Positions 18,829 to 28,377 of a stretch of DNA of 64,000 nt are shown here, piece by piece; position 1 is the first letter of the stretch, and each line of letters begins with the position of its first letter. A model generated the notes under the pieces. The model was not told the origin of the DNA. It saw nothing but the letters and a program-made list of their open reading frames with translations, and searched no databases. A program made the translations under genes and the position numbers. Origin of the DNA: Afipia sp. (GTDB lineage Bacteria > Pseudomonadota > Alphaproteobacteria > Rhizobiales > Xanthobacteraceae); contig JANQAK010000004.1 in the NCBI GenBank assembly GCA_024707075.1, positions 454,634 to 518,633 of the forward strand. The letters run 5' to 3'.

Positions 18829-21378
18829 TCAATGCCTGACCTTGATGGCCCACCGCTTGAGGAGTTCTGCCGACACGAGATAGACGATGACGATGATGCC
18901 GGTCCCGGCGAGCATGAGGATCGGCGGCGTTTCGAAGCCGAACCACGTCCCGAGCGGTGTGAAGGGCAGCACCATCGCGACGGCGAATGCTGCGAGCGAT
19001 GATGCAGCCAGCGCAGGATGAGGAAAGTCCTGCCATGGCCGGCCGTTGGTACGGATGATGAAGATGACGAGAATCTGCGTCGCCATCGATTCCAGAAACC
19101 ACGTCGTCCGGAATTCAGCCGGTGAAGCGTTGAACACGAACAGCAGGACTCCGAAAGTCAGGAAGTCGAACAGCGAGGAGAGCGGTCCCATGATCGCGGC
19201 GAACCGCATCAGGCTGCCCATGTCCCAGACCTGCGGCCTTGCGGTTGCTTCCGGACGCACGCCGTCGAACGGGATGCCGATTTCGGACAGGTCGTAGAGC
19301 AGGTTGTTCAACAGGATCTGCGTCGGCAGCATGGGGAGGAACGGCAGAGCGATGGAGGCCACCGCCATCGACAGCATGTTGCCGAAATTCGAGCTTGCGC
19401 CCATGCGCACGTATTTCAAGATGTTGACGAAGGTTCGTCGGCCTTCTTCGACGCCGTCGGCCACGACATCCAGATCGGACGCAAGCAGGATCATGTCGGC
19501 GGCGGCTTGCGCCACACCGGTTGCCCCATCGACCGAGAGCCCGATATCCGCGGCCTTCAGCGCGGGAGCGTCGTTGATGCCGTCGCCAAGGAAGCCGACG
19601 ATGGATCCCTTCGCCTGAAGCGCCTTGACGATGCGTGATTTCTGGTCCGGGGCCAGCCGTCCATAGACATCAACGGTCTGGACCTGAACCGCGAGAGCAT
19701 CGTCGCTCAACGCGGCGATATCGGCGCCGGACAAGACCTGATCGGCCTTCAGTCCGACGAGACCGGCCAATCGTGCGACGACGACGGGATCGTCACCGGA
19801 CAGGATCTTCAGCCTGACGCCCGCATCCGCCAGTTGGGTGATTGCCGCGCGTGCGGTCGGCTTGGGCGGGTCCGCGAAGGCGCAGAGTCCCTCGAATGTG
19901 AGGTCCGCCTCGTCGGTCGCCTCGATCTCGCGGGCCCGCCCCGGCCACGGGCGGGAAGCCACCGCGATGGTTCGCAGTCCATCTCGCGCCAGCGCATGAA
20001 CGCGGTCGATGGCCTGTGACCGCTCGCTCGCGTTCATCGGTGCGGAGGCGTTATCTGTCCGCTGCGTCGTACAAAGCGCGAGGACCGCTTCCGGCGCGCC
20101 CTTGACGATCAGGCGCATGCCGTCCGGGCCGGTTGCCAGCGCCGATCCCACCCGGCGCGAGAAGTCGAAGGCGTGCCGGCCGGCGAGGGTCCAGCCGTCT
20201 GCTGCGCCTGCCGAGCCGCGGATCAGCGCGGCATCGAGCGAGCCGCGATCTCCGCACAGGCCGGCGGCGACAGCGCCAAGCAATGCGGGACGCGGATTTT
20301 CGGCGCCGGCGGGATCGAGGCTTCGGGCGAGGGTAATTTCAGCCGAGGTCAGCGTGCCTGTCTTGTCGGTGCAGAGCACCGTCATCGCGCCAAGATCGTG
20401 GATCGACGCAAGGCGTTTGACGATGACCTTGCGCCGCGCCATCCGGAGCGCGCCGCGCGACAGGGTGACGGTCGTGATCATCGGGAGAAGTTCGGGGGTC
20501 AGTCCGACGGCCAGCGCCACGGCAAACATCAGCGAGTCGAGGATATCCCGGCCGAACGCGACCCGGATCACCAGAACGATGACGACAAGCGCCAGGGTCA
20601 GCCGGGCGGTGATGAGGCCGAACTCGCGCAGATCGCGCTGGAACGGCGAGGGAGTCTGAGCTTCCGCGAGCGCGGATGCCGCCGCGCCGAAGATGGTTGT
20701 CCGTCCGGTATGGACCGCGAGCGCGATCGCTTCGCCGGTTTGCGCGACCGCGCCGCGGAACAGGGCGTTGGAGGCTTCGCCGGGATCCGTCGGGGCAACG
20801 ATGCCGGGATGTTTTTCGACGGGATAGGGCTCGCCGGTCAAGGCGGCTTCGCCGGCGGTAAAAGCCGCGCTGTCGAGGATCAGTGCATCGGCCGGTATGA
20901 TATCGCCGGCGCGCACGCGCAGGATGTCGCCGGGAACGATCTTGTCCACCTCGATCTCGCGAAATGCGCCGTCGCGCTTGACCTCGGCCTTGAGCGCCAC
21001 CGAGCGGCGCAACACCTCCGCTGCCTTGACGGCGTGGCCTTCCTGTATGGTGTCGAGTCCGATGGACAGTCCGAGGATCGCAACGATGATCGAGCCGCCA
21101 ATGGCGTCGCCGGTGACCACGGAAACGATGCCGGCTCCCAGCAGGATCAGCGAGAGCGGTTCGAGCAACCGCCGCAGGATCGCGCGCAGCAGGCTATCCA
21201 CTTTCGCTTCGGCGTCGCTGTTGGGTCCGTATCGGGTGAGCCGTCGTCTGGCGTCCTGCGAGCTCAGCCCGTCCGTTCCGCAGTGAAGCGCGGCGCAGAC
21301 CGCTTCGGGAGTTTTCGTCCAGAATGCCCGGAGACTTTCGGCACCGGCTGTCGTATCGGGTCGATCGACAGCTTTCAT
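18829..21378 (-). CDS. P-type ATPase, magnesium-translocating (MgtA-like)
   Basis: An 849-residue P-type ATPase of the P3B kind. Visible are the N-terminal cation-ATPase domain with GLSSQDARRRLTRYGPN, the actuator loop AALTGEPYPVEKH (TGE), the M4 motif VGLTPELLPMI typical of MgtA/MgtB, the phosphorylated Asp338 in CTDKTGTLT, KGAPEAVL, and the hinge GFLGDGINDAPALK. It would move Mg2+ inward at ATP cost; other divalent cations are possible. ATG 21378 lies behind GGAG; the longer frame runs into fabI. It is the last gene of the minus-strand operon, 13 bases behind the FabI stop. Confidence 0.9.
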   Translation of the reverse strand: MKAVDRPDTTAGAESLRAFWTKTPEAVCAALHCGTDGLSSQDARRRLTRYGPNSDAEAKVDSLLRAILRRLLEPLSLILLGAGIVSVVTGDAIGGSIIVAILGLSIGLDTIQEGHAVKAAEVLRRSVALKAEVKRDGAFREIEVDKIVPGDILRVRAGDIIPADALILDSAAFTAGEAALTGEPYPVEKHPGIVAPTDPGEASNALFRGAVAQTGEAIALAVHTGRTTIFGAAASALAEAQTPSPFQRDLREFGLITARLTLALVVIVLVIRVAFGRDILDSLMFAVALAVGLTPELLPMITTVTLSRGALRMARRKVIVKRLASIHDLGAMTVLCTDKTGTLTSAEITLARSLDPAGAENPRPALLGAVAAGLCGDRGSLDAALIRGSAGAADGWTLAGRHAFDFSRRVGSALATGPDGMRLIVKGAPEAVLALCTTQRTDNASAPMNASERSQAIDRVHALARDGLRTIAVASRPWPGRAREIEATDEADLTFEGLCAFADPPKPTARAAITQLADAGVRLKILSGDDPVVVARLAGLVGLKADQVLSGADIAALSDDALAVQVQTVDVYGRLAPDQKSRIVKALQAKGSIVGFLGDGINDAPALKAADIGLSVDGATGVAQAAADMILLASDLDVVADGVEEGRRTFVNILKYVRMGASSNFGNMLSMAVASIALPFLPMLPTQILLNNLLYDLSEIGIPFDGVRPEATARPQVWDMGSLMRFAAIMGPLSSLFDFLTFGVLLFVFNASPAEFRTTWFLESMATQILVIFIIRTNGRPWQDFPHPALAASSLAAFAVAMVLPFTPLGTWFGFETPPILMLAGTGIIVIVYLVSAELLKRWAIKVRH

Positions 21379-21391
21379 GATGCGTCTCCGA

Positions 21392-22165
21392 TCAGGCAAT
21401 GATGTGGAAGCCTTGATCGGCATAGGTCACGGAGCCTGTCAGCGGCGCACCGGCCTCGCTGGCAAGAAAGGCGGCCACCCGTCCGATCTGATCGATTGTC
21501 ACGAGCTGGTTGGCCGGGGTGCGTTCGCGCACCCGGTCGAGCAGTTCGTCGAACCTGTCGATGCCGGAGGCCGCGCGTGTCTTGACGGGCCCCGCCGACA
21601 GCGCATGCACCCGAATGCCGCGGGGAGCGAGATCGGCTGCGAGGGTGCGAACGGTGGATTCCAGCGCCGCCTTCACCGGCCCCATCAAATTATAGTTCTC
21701 CACGACCCGGTCTGCTCCATAGAAGCTCACGGTTTGCAGGCTGCCACCCCTGGTCATCAGAGGCAATGCAAGCCGGGCCATGCGGATGAAGGAATGGCAC
21801 GAGACATCCATCGCCATGGCGAAGCCTTCCGCCGAGCAGTTGATGAGGCCGGTGTGCAGGTCGTCGCGCGGGGCAAAGGCGATCGAGTGAAACAGGAAAT
21901 CGAGGTGGCCCCATTCCGTCGCGATCCGTTCGAACACCGATTCCAGTTCGCCGGCCATGCGCACATCGCACGGGACAAGGATGGACGCTTGGAGTGTCTC
22001 CGCAAGCGGCCGGACATAAGATTCCGCCTTGGCGTTGAGATAGGTGACGGCGAGGTCGGCTCCCGCGGCGCGGAATGCGCGTGCGCAGCCATAGGCGATG
22101 CTGCTCTCGTTCGCGATGCCGACAACGAGACCGCGTTTGCCGGTGAGATCGACGATCGGCGTCAT
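21392..22165 (-). CDS. fabI: Enoyl-ACP reductase FabI, accessory copy
   Basis: The 257-residue SDR-type enzyme reduces enoyl-ACP with NADH in fatty acid elongation. Seen are GKRGLVVGIANESSIAYGCARAF, the FabI-type nucleotide loop, DFLFHSIAFAPRDDL, and the active-site Y-x6-K in ENYNLMGPVKAALES. The C-terminus GSVTYADQGFHIIA is typical. Start ATG 22165 has AAGGAG 8 bases before it. Its place inside an operon with a P-type ATPase and a dikinase-like protein, away from other fatty acid genes, marks it as a secondary copy, perhaps for membrane lipid change under stress. Confidence 0.9.
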   Translation of the reverse strand: MTPIVDLTGKRGLVVGIANESSIAYGCARAFRAAGADLAVTYLNAKAESYVRPLAETLQASILVPCDVRMAGELESVFERIATEWGHLDFLFHSIAFAPRDDLHTGLINCSAEGFAMAMDVSCHSFIRMARLALPLMTRGGSLQTVSFYGADRVVENYNLMGPVKAALESTVRTLAADLAPRGIRVHALSAGPVKTRAASGIDRFDELLDRVRERTPANQLVTIDQIGRVAAFLASEAGAPLTGSVTYADQGFHIIA

Positions 22166-22224
22166 CGGATAGTCTCCTTGATGAGACCGATGCGGGCTTA
22201 CGAACCACCACACTAGTCTTGTTT

Positions 22225-23848
22225 TTACGTCTTGTTGTGGGCCGATTTTGATTTCTTGTGGCCATGGCCATGGTCGTCAGCCCGCCATCTATCGATTTCG
22301 GCGAGTTCGGTGTCGGGGCGTGTCACGCAGAATCTCGCGTTTTCCCTGATAAATGCGGCCGCTGTCGCCGTCGATGGAGATCCAGTCGCCCCCCGAAATC
22401 GTTGTCCCGGCAAGCTGGGCCCGATCGGCTGCCACGTCGATCGCCATGCTGCTGCATCCGACGATGCAGGGCTTGCCCAACTGGCGCGCCACCAGCGCGG
22501 CGTGAGCGGTGCGGGCGCCGATCGCGGTCACGATCCCGGCTGCGCTGGCAAAGCCCGCGACGTCCGCGGTGCTCGTATCCGGCCGCATCAGGATCACGGG
22601 CTCGCCTGAAGCGGCGAGGCGCTGGGCGCTCTCGGACTCGAATGCAGCGCGTCCAACCGCGATGCCGCCCGATGCGCCGATCCCGGTCGTCAGCGGATCT
22701 CCGGCGACGGCCAGTTCGGTCTCGGTGAGGGCGCCGAGGTCGATTCCGTCGATCCGCTGTAGCGCTTCACGGGGCGTGATGAGTTTCTCATGCACGAGGT
22801 CGATGGCGATCCGCAGCGCTGCGCGCGGCGTCCGCTTCGCGGACCGCGTCTGGAGAATCCAGAGTTTTCCGTCTTCGATGGTGAACTCGATGTCCTGCAC
22901 GTCACCGAATTCCTGCTCAAGCCGCTTGAGAATGTCGCCGAGTTCGGTCGCGATGGCGGGCAGCGAGCGGGCAATGGTCTCCTCAGTATCGGGCGTGCGC
23001 CGGCCGGAGACGACATCCTCGCCCTGCGCATCGAGCACGACGTCGATCATCGGCCGCGCCAGCCCGGTTGAGGGATCGCGCGAGAATGCGACACCGGCTC
23101 CGGACGTCAGTCCACCATTGCCGAACACCATGGCCTGCACCGTGACCGCGGTGCCGCGCAGATCGTCGAGATTCTGGAGGCGGCGATAGGTCTGCGCCCG
23201 CTCGCTCGTCCATGAGCGATAGACGGCCCTTGCCGCGCCGTCGAGTTGCGCCACCGCATCCTCGAGCCAGCCGTCGTCGAGGTCTTCGATCAGCGCCTGT
23301 TCGTCGATGGCGAGACGTTCAAGCGCCTCGCTGTCGAGTTCGCGCAGGCCTGCGGCGGGTTCGCTGGCGGTCAGTTCCGCAAGGCGTGCTGCGAACGGCG
23401 CAGGATCGAAGCCCAGCACCGTCTCCGTATAACTTTCAAGAAAACGCCGCCGACAATCCCACGCCAGCCGGGGGCGGCCGGTGGTGCGGATCAGGCCATG
23501 CACGGCGTCCGAAGTGCAGCCGACGTCGAGTACCGTATCGAGCATCCCTGGCATCGAGCGCGCGGCTCCCGACCGGACCGACACCAGCAGCGGTTGCCGT
23601 CGATCGCCGAAGTGTTTTCCGGTCGCCTGCTCCAGGAACGCGATGCCTTCCTTGAGTCCGTTGCGCAGGTGACGCTCCGCATGAGCATTGTTGTCGAGGA
23701 TGGCCGCGCAAAGTTTGACCGGAAGCACGAAGGCCGGCGGCACGGGCAAACCGAGGGCTGCCATTCGCGTCAGATTGGCGGCCTTGGCGCCGATCGCGTC
23801 GGCCGAATGCCGTTCCGTCGATCCGTCGCCGATAAGCACGATATGCAT
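22225..23848 (-). CDS. PEP/pyruvate-dikinase-like protein lacking the C-terminal barrel (one extra base in the sequence)
   Basis: Residues 15-340 are an ATP-grasp PEP/pyruvate-binding domain (GAKAANLTRMAALGLPVPPAFVL, SVRSGAARSMPGMLDTVLDVG, ILQTRSAKRT), then a swivelling phosphohistidine domain with GARTAHAALVARQLGKPC and His449. The TIM barrel of pyruvate phosphate dikinase is missing, so it may phosphorylate a partner or another substrate. In the frame as given the protein stops at 22289; deleting one base of G4 at 22315-22318 continues it as TELAEIDRWRADDHGHGHKK and a short basic end at 22225, a more family-like end. It is preceded by the DUF47/PhoU-like gene 21 bases upstream. Confidence 0.85.
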
Positions 23849-23869
23849 GGGTTGGGTCTTTCCAAAATA

Positions 23870-25798
23870 TCAGGCGGATAAATCGGTCATGACATGCCGC
23901 CGCAGCAGATGGCCGAATCCAGCCAGCCGGTCGGTGGCGCGTTCGATGGCGCGAGCGAGTTCAAGCACCGAGAGCGATGTCGCGACGTCGAAGCCGCCGC
24001 CGAACACCTGCGCGGTGACGTTGCGCTCGCATGCATCCGCGGCGTGCTCGGCATCGATGAGGCGGACGACGGCGGCTAGCGCGTCGTCGGCATCGGCGCG
24101 GCGTCCCTCCGGAACATCGGCGGCAGCAGCGAGGCCCGAGGCTATCGCTTCGGTTCCGGAAATGGCGATCTTGCACAACTCGGCCAACGCGTGCAGCAGC
24201 GCCGGATCGATTCCGGCCGGCGCCAGCGAGGCGATGAAAGCGGCCTGTTCCAGTTCGTCGATGGCTTCCTCGACGCGGTCCATCAGATGTTCGATAATCG
24301 GGCGGGCGTTGAGGCGGCTCACTTCCTTGCGGGCTTCAATCGCGATCCGATCGGCTTTCTGTTCGATGCGGCCGGCACGGGCTGCAAGCAGCTTGCCGTC
24401 GGCGGGGCGGCCTGCCTGAAGGGCGGCGATATGGTGCGCGAGATCGGCGGCGATGTCGTGAGCCAGTCCCGCCTGACGCACGACGATCGCAAGCAGGGTG
24501 CTATCGACGCTTTCCAGGCGCCTGACCAGATCGGCTTCGATCTGATCTCGGACCAGCCGAACGGATCGCCCCGCGCTTAACGCCTCTGTCGACGCGCGCA
24601 GCGTGGCCTTGAGAAAATCCACCGCGCCGTCGCGTCCGAGTACCTGATCCAGACGCTCGCCGAAACCTATTCGCGTAGGTGCTGCATTCCGCACCGCAGC
24701 GCCGATCAGTTCGTCACCGCCGAGTTCCAGGAAGGCCCTGTGCCCGATCCGATGTCGCGCGCCCCAGGCGAGAATGCCGGCCGCGTCATTCTTTGCGACC
24801 CAGTTGCGCAGCAATTTGCGCGCCTTGTTCCAGTCGATCAAAAACACCAACGCAGAGCCAATGGCGGCGAGGAACGCATCCCGTTCCTTGGCCGTCTCCG
24901 CCAGATATTGCCCCGTCACCAGATAGAAGTTTCCATCGTCGCCGAGGCCATCCGCCGCGTGACGATCGAGGCCGCTCCATTTGGCGGGAAAGTCCTCGAA
25001 CAGACCGACAAAGAATTTGGTGCGCGCCCGGTGGACGTCGGTGTAGGTGACGGTGACCGTATTGTCCTGAACGGCGATCACCAAAACATGGGCATCGGTG
25101 GTTCCGATATCGTTCTGGATCAGCAGCCGGTCGCCCGATCGCGTCGCCATCGTATCGAGACCCGGATGGTCGAACTTCAACGCGCGGGTCTGCTCAAGCC
25201 CCCGCATGAAACTTTCGACGGCACGATGATCGTCAGGACGCAAGCCGAACACGCGCGCGCCTGCAACCGTCTCTTCAGCGCAGCCCGCCGCCAGCCGGTT
25301 GAGCGCCTTGTGCAGGTCCATCACCAGACGATGCAGGCTGTCGCTGTCGTTGTCCGTTACGCCAGTCAGCTTGCCGACCCGGGATACTTCAATTTCGCTC
25401 GACGATTCCAGCGCGCCGGTGGCCTGAATGGCCGAGAGGCGCGCCGACATGGCGTCACCCGCCGGCGGGTCGCCGGCTGTCACGGCGCGGATCATCGTCG
25501 TCACATCGTCAAGCACGTCCTTCATTAGTTTAGTGAGATTGGGCGCAGCTATTCGTCCCTCGCCGACGATGTGTGCCCCGGCAATCAGTGCGGCGATTGC
25601 CGCCGGCGCAATTCCGGCAGCGCGGCATTCGGCCTGCAAATCCGAGCCGGGATGGTCTGGCTGCCGGGCGTGATGAACCGCCGCCTGGAGTGCGCTCATC
25701 CGCACCTTGATGCAGTCGTTGGCGGCGAGCGCATCGGCGACGAGGGACGGCAACAGAATGTCGGTCTGACCGAGATGTTCGACGATTTGAGATTTCAT
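23870..25798 (-). CDS. Large protein with C-terminal PhoU/DUF47-like helical region
   Basis: A 642-residue protein with no signal peptide or membrane segment. The last third (about 430-640) is helical with KADRIAIEARKEVSRLNARPIIEHLMDRVEEAIDELEQAAF and a later ADACERNVTAQVFGG, the repeated three-helix pattern of PhoU and DUF47 (TIGR00153) proteins, which bind metal clusters and partner transporters. The middle (about 200-380) includes DRLLIQNDIGTTDAHVLVI and FFVGLFEDFPAKWSG and was not assigned. It is the first gene of the operon with the dikinase-like protein, FabI and Mg-type ATPase, so a regulatory partner of one of these is likely but inferred. Confidence 0.7.
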   Translation of the reverse strand: MKSQIVEHLGQTDILLPSLVADALAANDCIKVRMSALQAAVHHARQPDHPGSDLQAECRAAGIAPAAIAALIAGAHIVGEGRIAAPNLTKLMKDVLDDVTTMIRAVTAGDPPAGDAMSARLSAIQATGALESSSEIEVSRVGKLTGVTDNDSDSLHRLVMDLHKALNRLAAGCAEETVAGARVFGLRPDDHRAVESFMRGLEQTRALKFDHPGLDTMATRSGDRLLIQNDIGTTDAHVLVIAVQDNTVTVTYTDVHRARTKFFVGLFEDFPAKWSGLDRHAADGLGDDGNFYLVTGQYLAETAKERDAFLAAIGSALVFLIDWNKARKLLRNWVAKNDAAGILAWGARHRIGHRAFLELGGDELIGAAVRNAAPTRIGFGERLDQVLGRDGAVDFLKATLRASTEALSAGRSVRLVRDQIEADLVRRLESVDSTLLAIVVRQAGLAHDIAADLAHHIAALQAGRPADGKLLAARAGRIEQKADRIAIEARKEVSRLNARPIIEHLMDRVEEAIDELEQAAFIASLAPAGIDPALLHALAELCKIAISGTEAIASGLAAAADVPEGRRADADDALAAVVRLIDAEHAADACERNVTAQVFGGGFDVATSLSVLELARAIERATDRLAGFGHLLRRHVMTDLSA

Positions 25799-25854
25799 GG
25801 CTCACCGACCGGAGTGCGATGATGCCTGTATGCCTTGCGTTCGCGACAGCCTTA

Positions 25855-25868
25855 TTGCGCCAGATCAT
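25855..25868 (+). promoter_or_regulatory. Possible FixK/FNR-type box ahead of the four-gene operon
   Basis: TTGC-N6-TCAT, one mismatch from the rhizobial FixK box TTG(A/C)-N6-(T/G)CAA, centred about 63 bases before the first start codon of the operon. Only one weak match; the call rests on placement. Confidence 0.25.
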
Positions 25869-26012
25869 TCATGAAACTGTCGTACTTCGTCGCGGTGACG
25901 CGCGATGTCCAGAACGTCGACGTGGACCGCAGCGCGCGGATTATCTGACTCGATATGAGAAAAGAATGGTGTCTCGATCCGATAGCGCATACGGCGACCA
26001 GACAAGTTTCAC
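25865..26012 (-). pseudogene. Remnant of RelE/ParE-type toxin gene
   Basis: Immediately after the antitoxin, with GTG start overlapping its stop (GTGA at 26009-26012), the frame reads VKLVWSPYALSDRDTI, the usual start of a RelE/ParE toxin, then stops after 23 codons. A frame change restores SYIESDNPRAAVHVD, again family-like, but the remaining half of a toxin is absent. The toxin is therefore inactive by both frameshift and truncation. A frameshift alone could be a sequencing error as seen elsewhere; the missing C-terminal half could not. Confidence 0.6.
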
Positions 26013-26317
26013 CGCTTACCTGTCTCGGCCTTGCGCAAAGCTGCTGCGCGCCGCGCTGCAAATTGGACGTCCGCGTCGGCATCTGCGATGTCGGGGCGGG
26101 GGTCCTCAAGTGCCTCACGGACCTTTGTGCGAAACCATGCATCGTGAGCGTCGCTGTTGCTGAGCAATTCGAGTGGCAAGGCGCCTTCGTTGGCCGTCCG
26201 CGTGAGTAAAATGCGCACGGCATCCGAGACCGTCAGGCCCATATTTTCCAGCACGGCCGTCGCGCGATCTTTTACGTCGGAGTCGATACGTGTTTGCACG
26301 AGGGCATTTGAGGCCAT
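26009..26317 (-). CDS. RelB/DinJ family antitoxin
   Basis: The 102-residue protein starts MASNALVQTRIDSDVKDRATAVLENMGLTVSDAVRILLTR, the ribbon-helix-helix DNA-binding half of RelB/DinJ antitoxins, followed by the toxin-binding half with GALPLELL and a charged tail. ATG 26317 was preferred over the open frame to 26365, which crosses the operator palindrome. It would repress its own promoter and neutralise a RelE-type toxin, but the adjacent toxin is decayed, so it is an orphan. Confidence 0.85.
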   Translation of the reverse strand: MASNALVQTRIDSDVKDRATAVLENMGLTVSDAVRILLTRTANEGALPLELLSNSDAHDAWFRTKVREALEDPRPDIADADADVQFAARRAAALRKAETGKR

Positions 26318-26344
26318 CACAAAGCTCCTTCCATCAATCTGCAA

Positions 26345-26364
26345 TGTAATGCATTTGCATGACA
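26345..26364. promoter_or_regulatory. Palindromic operator of the antitoxin gene
   Basis: TGTAATGCATTTGCATGACA is symmetric at 18 of 20 bases (TGTxATGCA-tt-TGCATxACA) and lies 27 bases before the antitoxin start, the place for autorepression by a ribbon-helix-helix protein. The rest of the gap up to 26781 holds no supported gene; it includes the tig promoter region. Confidence 0.6.
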
Positions 26365-26781
26365 AACGCCAAGCGTTTTAGAGTTTCACAGAGCGTTGTC
26401 CAGCGGTGTAACAGCGCATGTTCCACCTGCGGGTTTCCCGGAACATAAGTCACCTTGAATCACCACCGGGATCATGCGATGAGCGTCACAAACTCGGCGC
26501 GCCCAGCCGAAATTCCAGAACACAAACTGGGATACGCGGGCGCCATCGCAGTCGAAAAAGTTAAACAGTTTCAACGCGGAGACGGGCCGCTGTCGGCGCG
26601 CCGCCCGCATCAGGCGCGATTTTTCGTTTGCGCAGGACATTCTGGAGGACGCGTGCCCCTGCGGGAACGTGTTCGCCGCACCACCGATACATGCCGAACG
26701 GCTCCGTAGCCGAATGGTTTGTATCCAACCGATTGACAACGACCCGGCCACGCCGGGCCAAGCCGGAAGAAGATTGACGCC

Positions 26782-28140
26782 ATGCAGGTCACAGAAACCC
26801 TCGCCGAGGGATTGAAGCACGAATTCCAGGTCAGCGTTCCGGCATCCGACATCGATGCCAAGGTCGACGCCCGCCTTGTCGACATGAAGGACAAGGTTCG
26901 CCTCAACGGATTTCGTCCCGGCAAGGTGCCTGTCGCCCATCTCAAGAAGGTTTACGGACGTTCGGTCGCCGCCGAGACCGTCGAGGAATTGATCCGCGAC
27001 ACCAACGCCGGCATCTTCACCGAGCGCGGCTTCCGTCTGGCGACCGAACCCAAGGTCACCATGCCGAAGGAAGAGAAAGAGATCGAAGCGATCCTCGCCG
27101 GCAAGGCCGACCTGAATTATTCGGTCGCGATCGAAGTCGTGCCCGCGATCGAATTGGCCGATTTCAAGAGCTTCAACGTCGAGAAGCCGGTGGCTGAAGT
27201 GACCGATGCCGACGTCGACGAAGCACTGAAGCGCATCGCCGACCAGAGCCGCCCATATGAAGCAAAGGCCGAGGGTGCAAAGGCCGAGACCGGCGACCGC
27301 GTGACCGTGGCCTTCAAGGGCACTATCGATGGCGTCGCGTTCGATGGCGGCACCGGCGAGGGCATTCAGGTCGTGATCGGCTCGGGTACGTTCATTCCGG
27401 GCTTCGAGGATCAGTTGATCGGCATCGCTTCCGGCGAAACGCGCAACGTCAAGGCGTCGTTCCCGAAGAACTACACGGCGCAACATCTGGCCGGCAAGGA
27501 CGCGGAATTCGAGACCACCGCAAGCCTGATCGAGGCGCCGCAGGATGCCAAGGTCGATGACGAGTTCGCCAAGACTCTCGGTATGGAATCGCTGGAGAAG
27601 CTGAAAGAGGCCATGCGCGAGCGCCTGGTCGCTGAGTTCGCCGGTGCGTCGCGCCAGCGCGTCAAACGCATCCTGCTCGACAAACTCGACGAGACCCATC
27701 GCTTCGATCCGCCGCCGTCGCTGGTGGAGGAAGAGTTCAAGCTGATGTGGAATTCGATCAAGGCCGAGATGGAATCCACCGGCAAGACCTTCGCTGACGA
27801 GGACACCACCGAGGAAAAGGCCAAGGACGAGTATCAGAAGATCGCGGATCGCCGCGTTCGTCTCGGCCTCGTGCTCTCCGAGATCGGCGAGAAGAACAAG
27901 ATCACCGTCACCGACGACGAGGTCAGCCGCGCGCTGATCGATCGCGCGCGCCAGTCGCCGGGCCGCGAAAAGGAAGTCTGGGACTTCTATCGCAGCAATC
28001 CGAACGCGCTGGCCCAGCTTCGCGCGCCGATCTACGAGGATAAGGTCGTCGATTTCATTCTTGAGCTTGCCAACGTGACCGAAAAGCAGGTGACGCGCGA
28101 CGACCTGCTCAAGGAAGAAGAAGACAAGACGGCAGCCTGA
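26782..28140 (+). CDS. tig: Trigger factor
   Basis: The 452-residue ribosome-bound chaperone and prolyl isomerase. N-terminal domain 1-115 has the ribosome-docking signature [17 protein letters not shown] (residues 45-61), the FKBP-like domain about 150-245 has [22 protein letters not shown] and [15 protein letters not shown], and the C-terminal arm is helical and charged. ATG 26782 lies behind GGAAGAAG. It starts the conserved tig-clpP-clpX-lon region of alphaproteobacteria. Confidence 0.97.
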   Translation: MQVTETLAEGLKHEFQVSVPASDIDAKVDARLVDMKDKVRLNGFRPGKVPVAHLKKVYGRSVAAETVEELIRDTNAGIFTERGFRLATEPKVTMPKEEKEIEAILAGKADLNYSVAIEVVPAIELADFKSFNVEKPVAEVTDADVDEALKRIADQSRPYEAKAEGAKAETGDRVTVAFKGTIDGVAFDGGTGEGIQVVIGSGTFIPGFEDQLIGIASGETRNVKASFPKNYTAQHLAGKDAEFETTASLIEAPQDAKVDDEFAKTLGMESLEKLKEAMRERLVAEFAGASRQRVKRILLDKLDETHRFDPPPSLVEEEFKLMWNSIKAEMESTGKTFADEDTTEEKAKDEYQKIADRRVRLGLVLSEIGEKNKITVTDDEVSRALIDRARQSPGREKEVWDFYRSNPNALAQLRAPIYEDKVVDFILELANVTEKQVTRDDLLKEEEDKTAA

Positions 28141-28157
28141 GCGCGGTCGTCCGTGAC

Positions 28158-28188
28158 ATTCGGGGCGTGTTAACGATACGCCCCGAAT
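28158..28188 (+). terminator. Hairpin after tig
   Basis: ATTCGGGGCGT pairs with ACGCCCCGAAT around a 9-base loop, 18 bases past the stop. There is no T-run, so it may act as attenuator or processing end rather than full terminator. Confidence 0.5.
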
Positions 28189-28377
28189 GAGCCGGACATT
28201 GCGCTTGCTTACCTTTGCGCACCCGGCCGAATCAGCGTCAACTGCCGCCACTTCGGCTTTTTGCCGATGCCGTTTTCCGCTCTTGTGGGCGGGCTAACCG
28301 CTCATATCTGTAGTGTCCGACCTTTTGCATCACGAGGCATTCCCGGCCGGCTGCCTCCGCCAACCCTCAGGTGAATA

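Noticed and set aside
26455..26709. 84-codon plus-strand frame upstream of tig
   Set aside because: No ribosome site, no recognisable sequence and an arginine-rich end; more likely noncoding upstream DNA.
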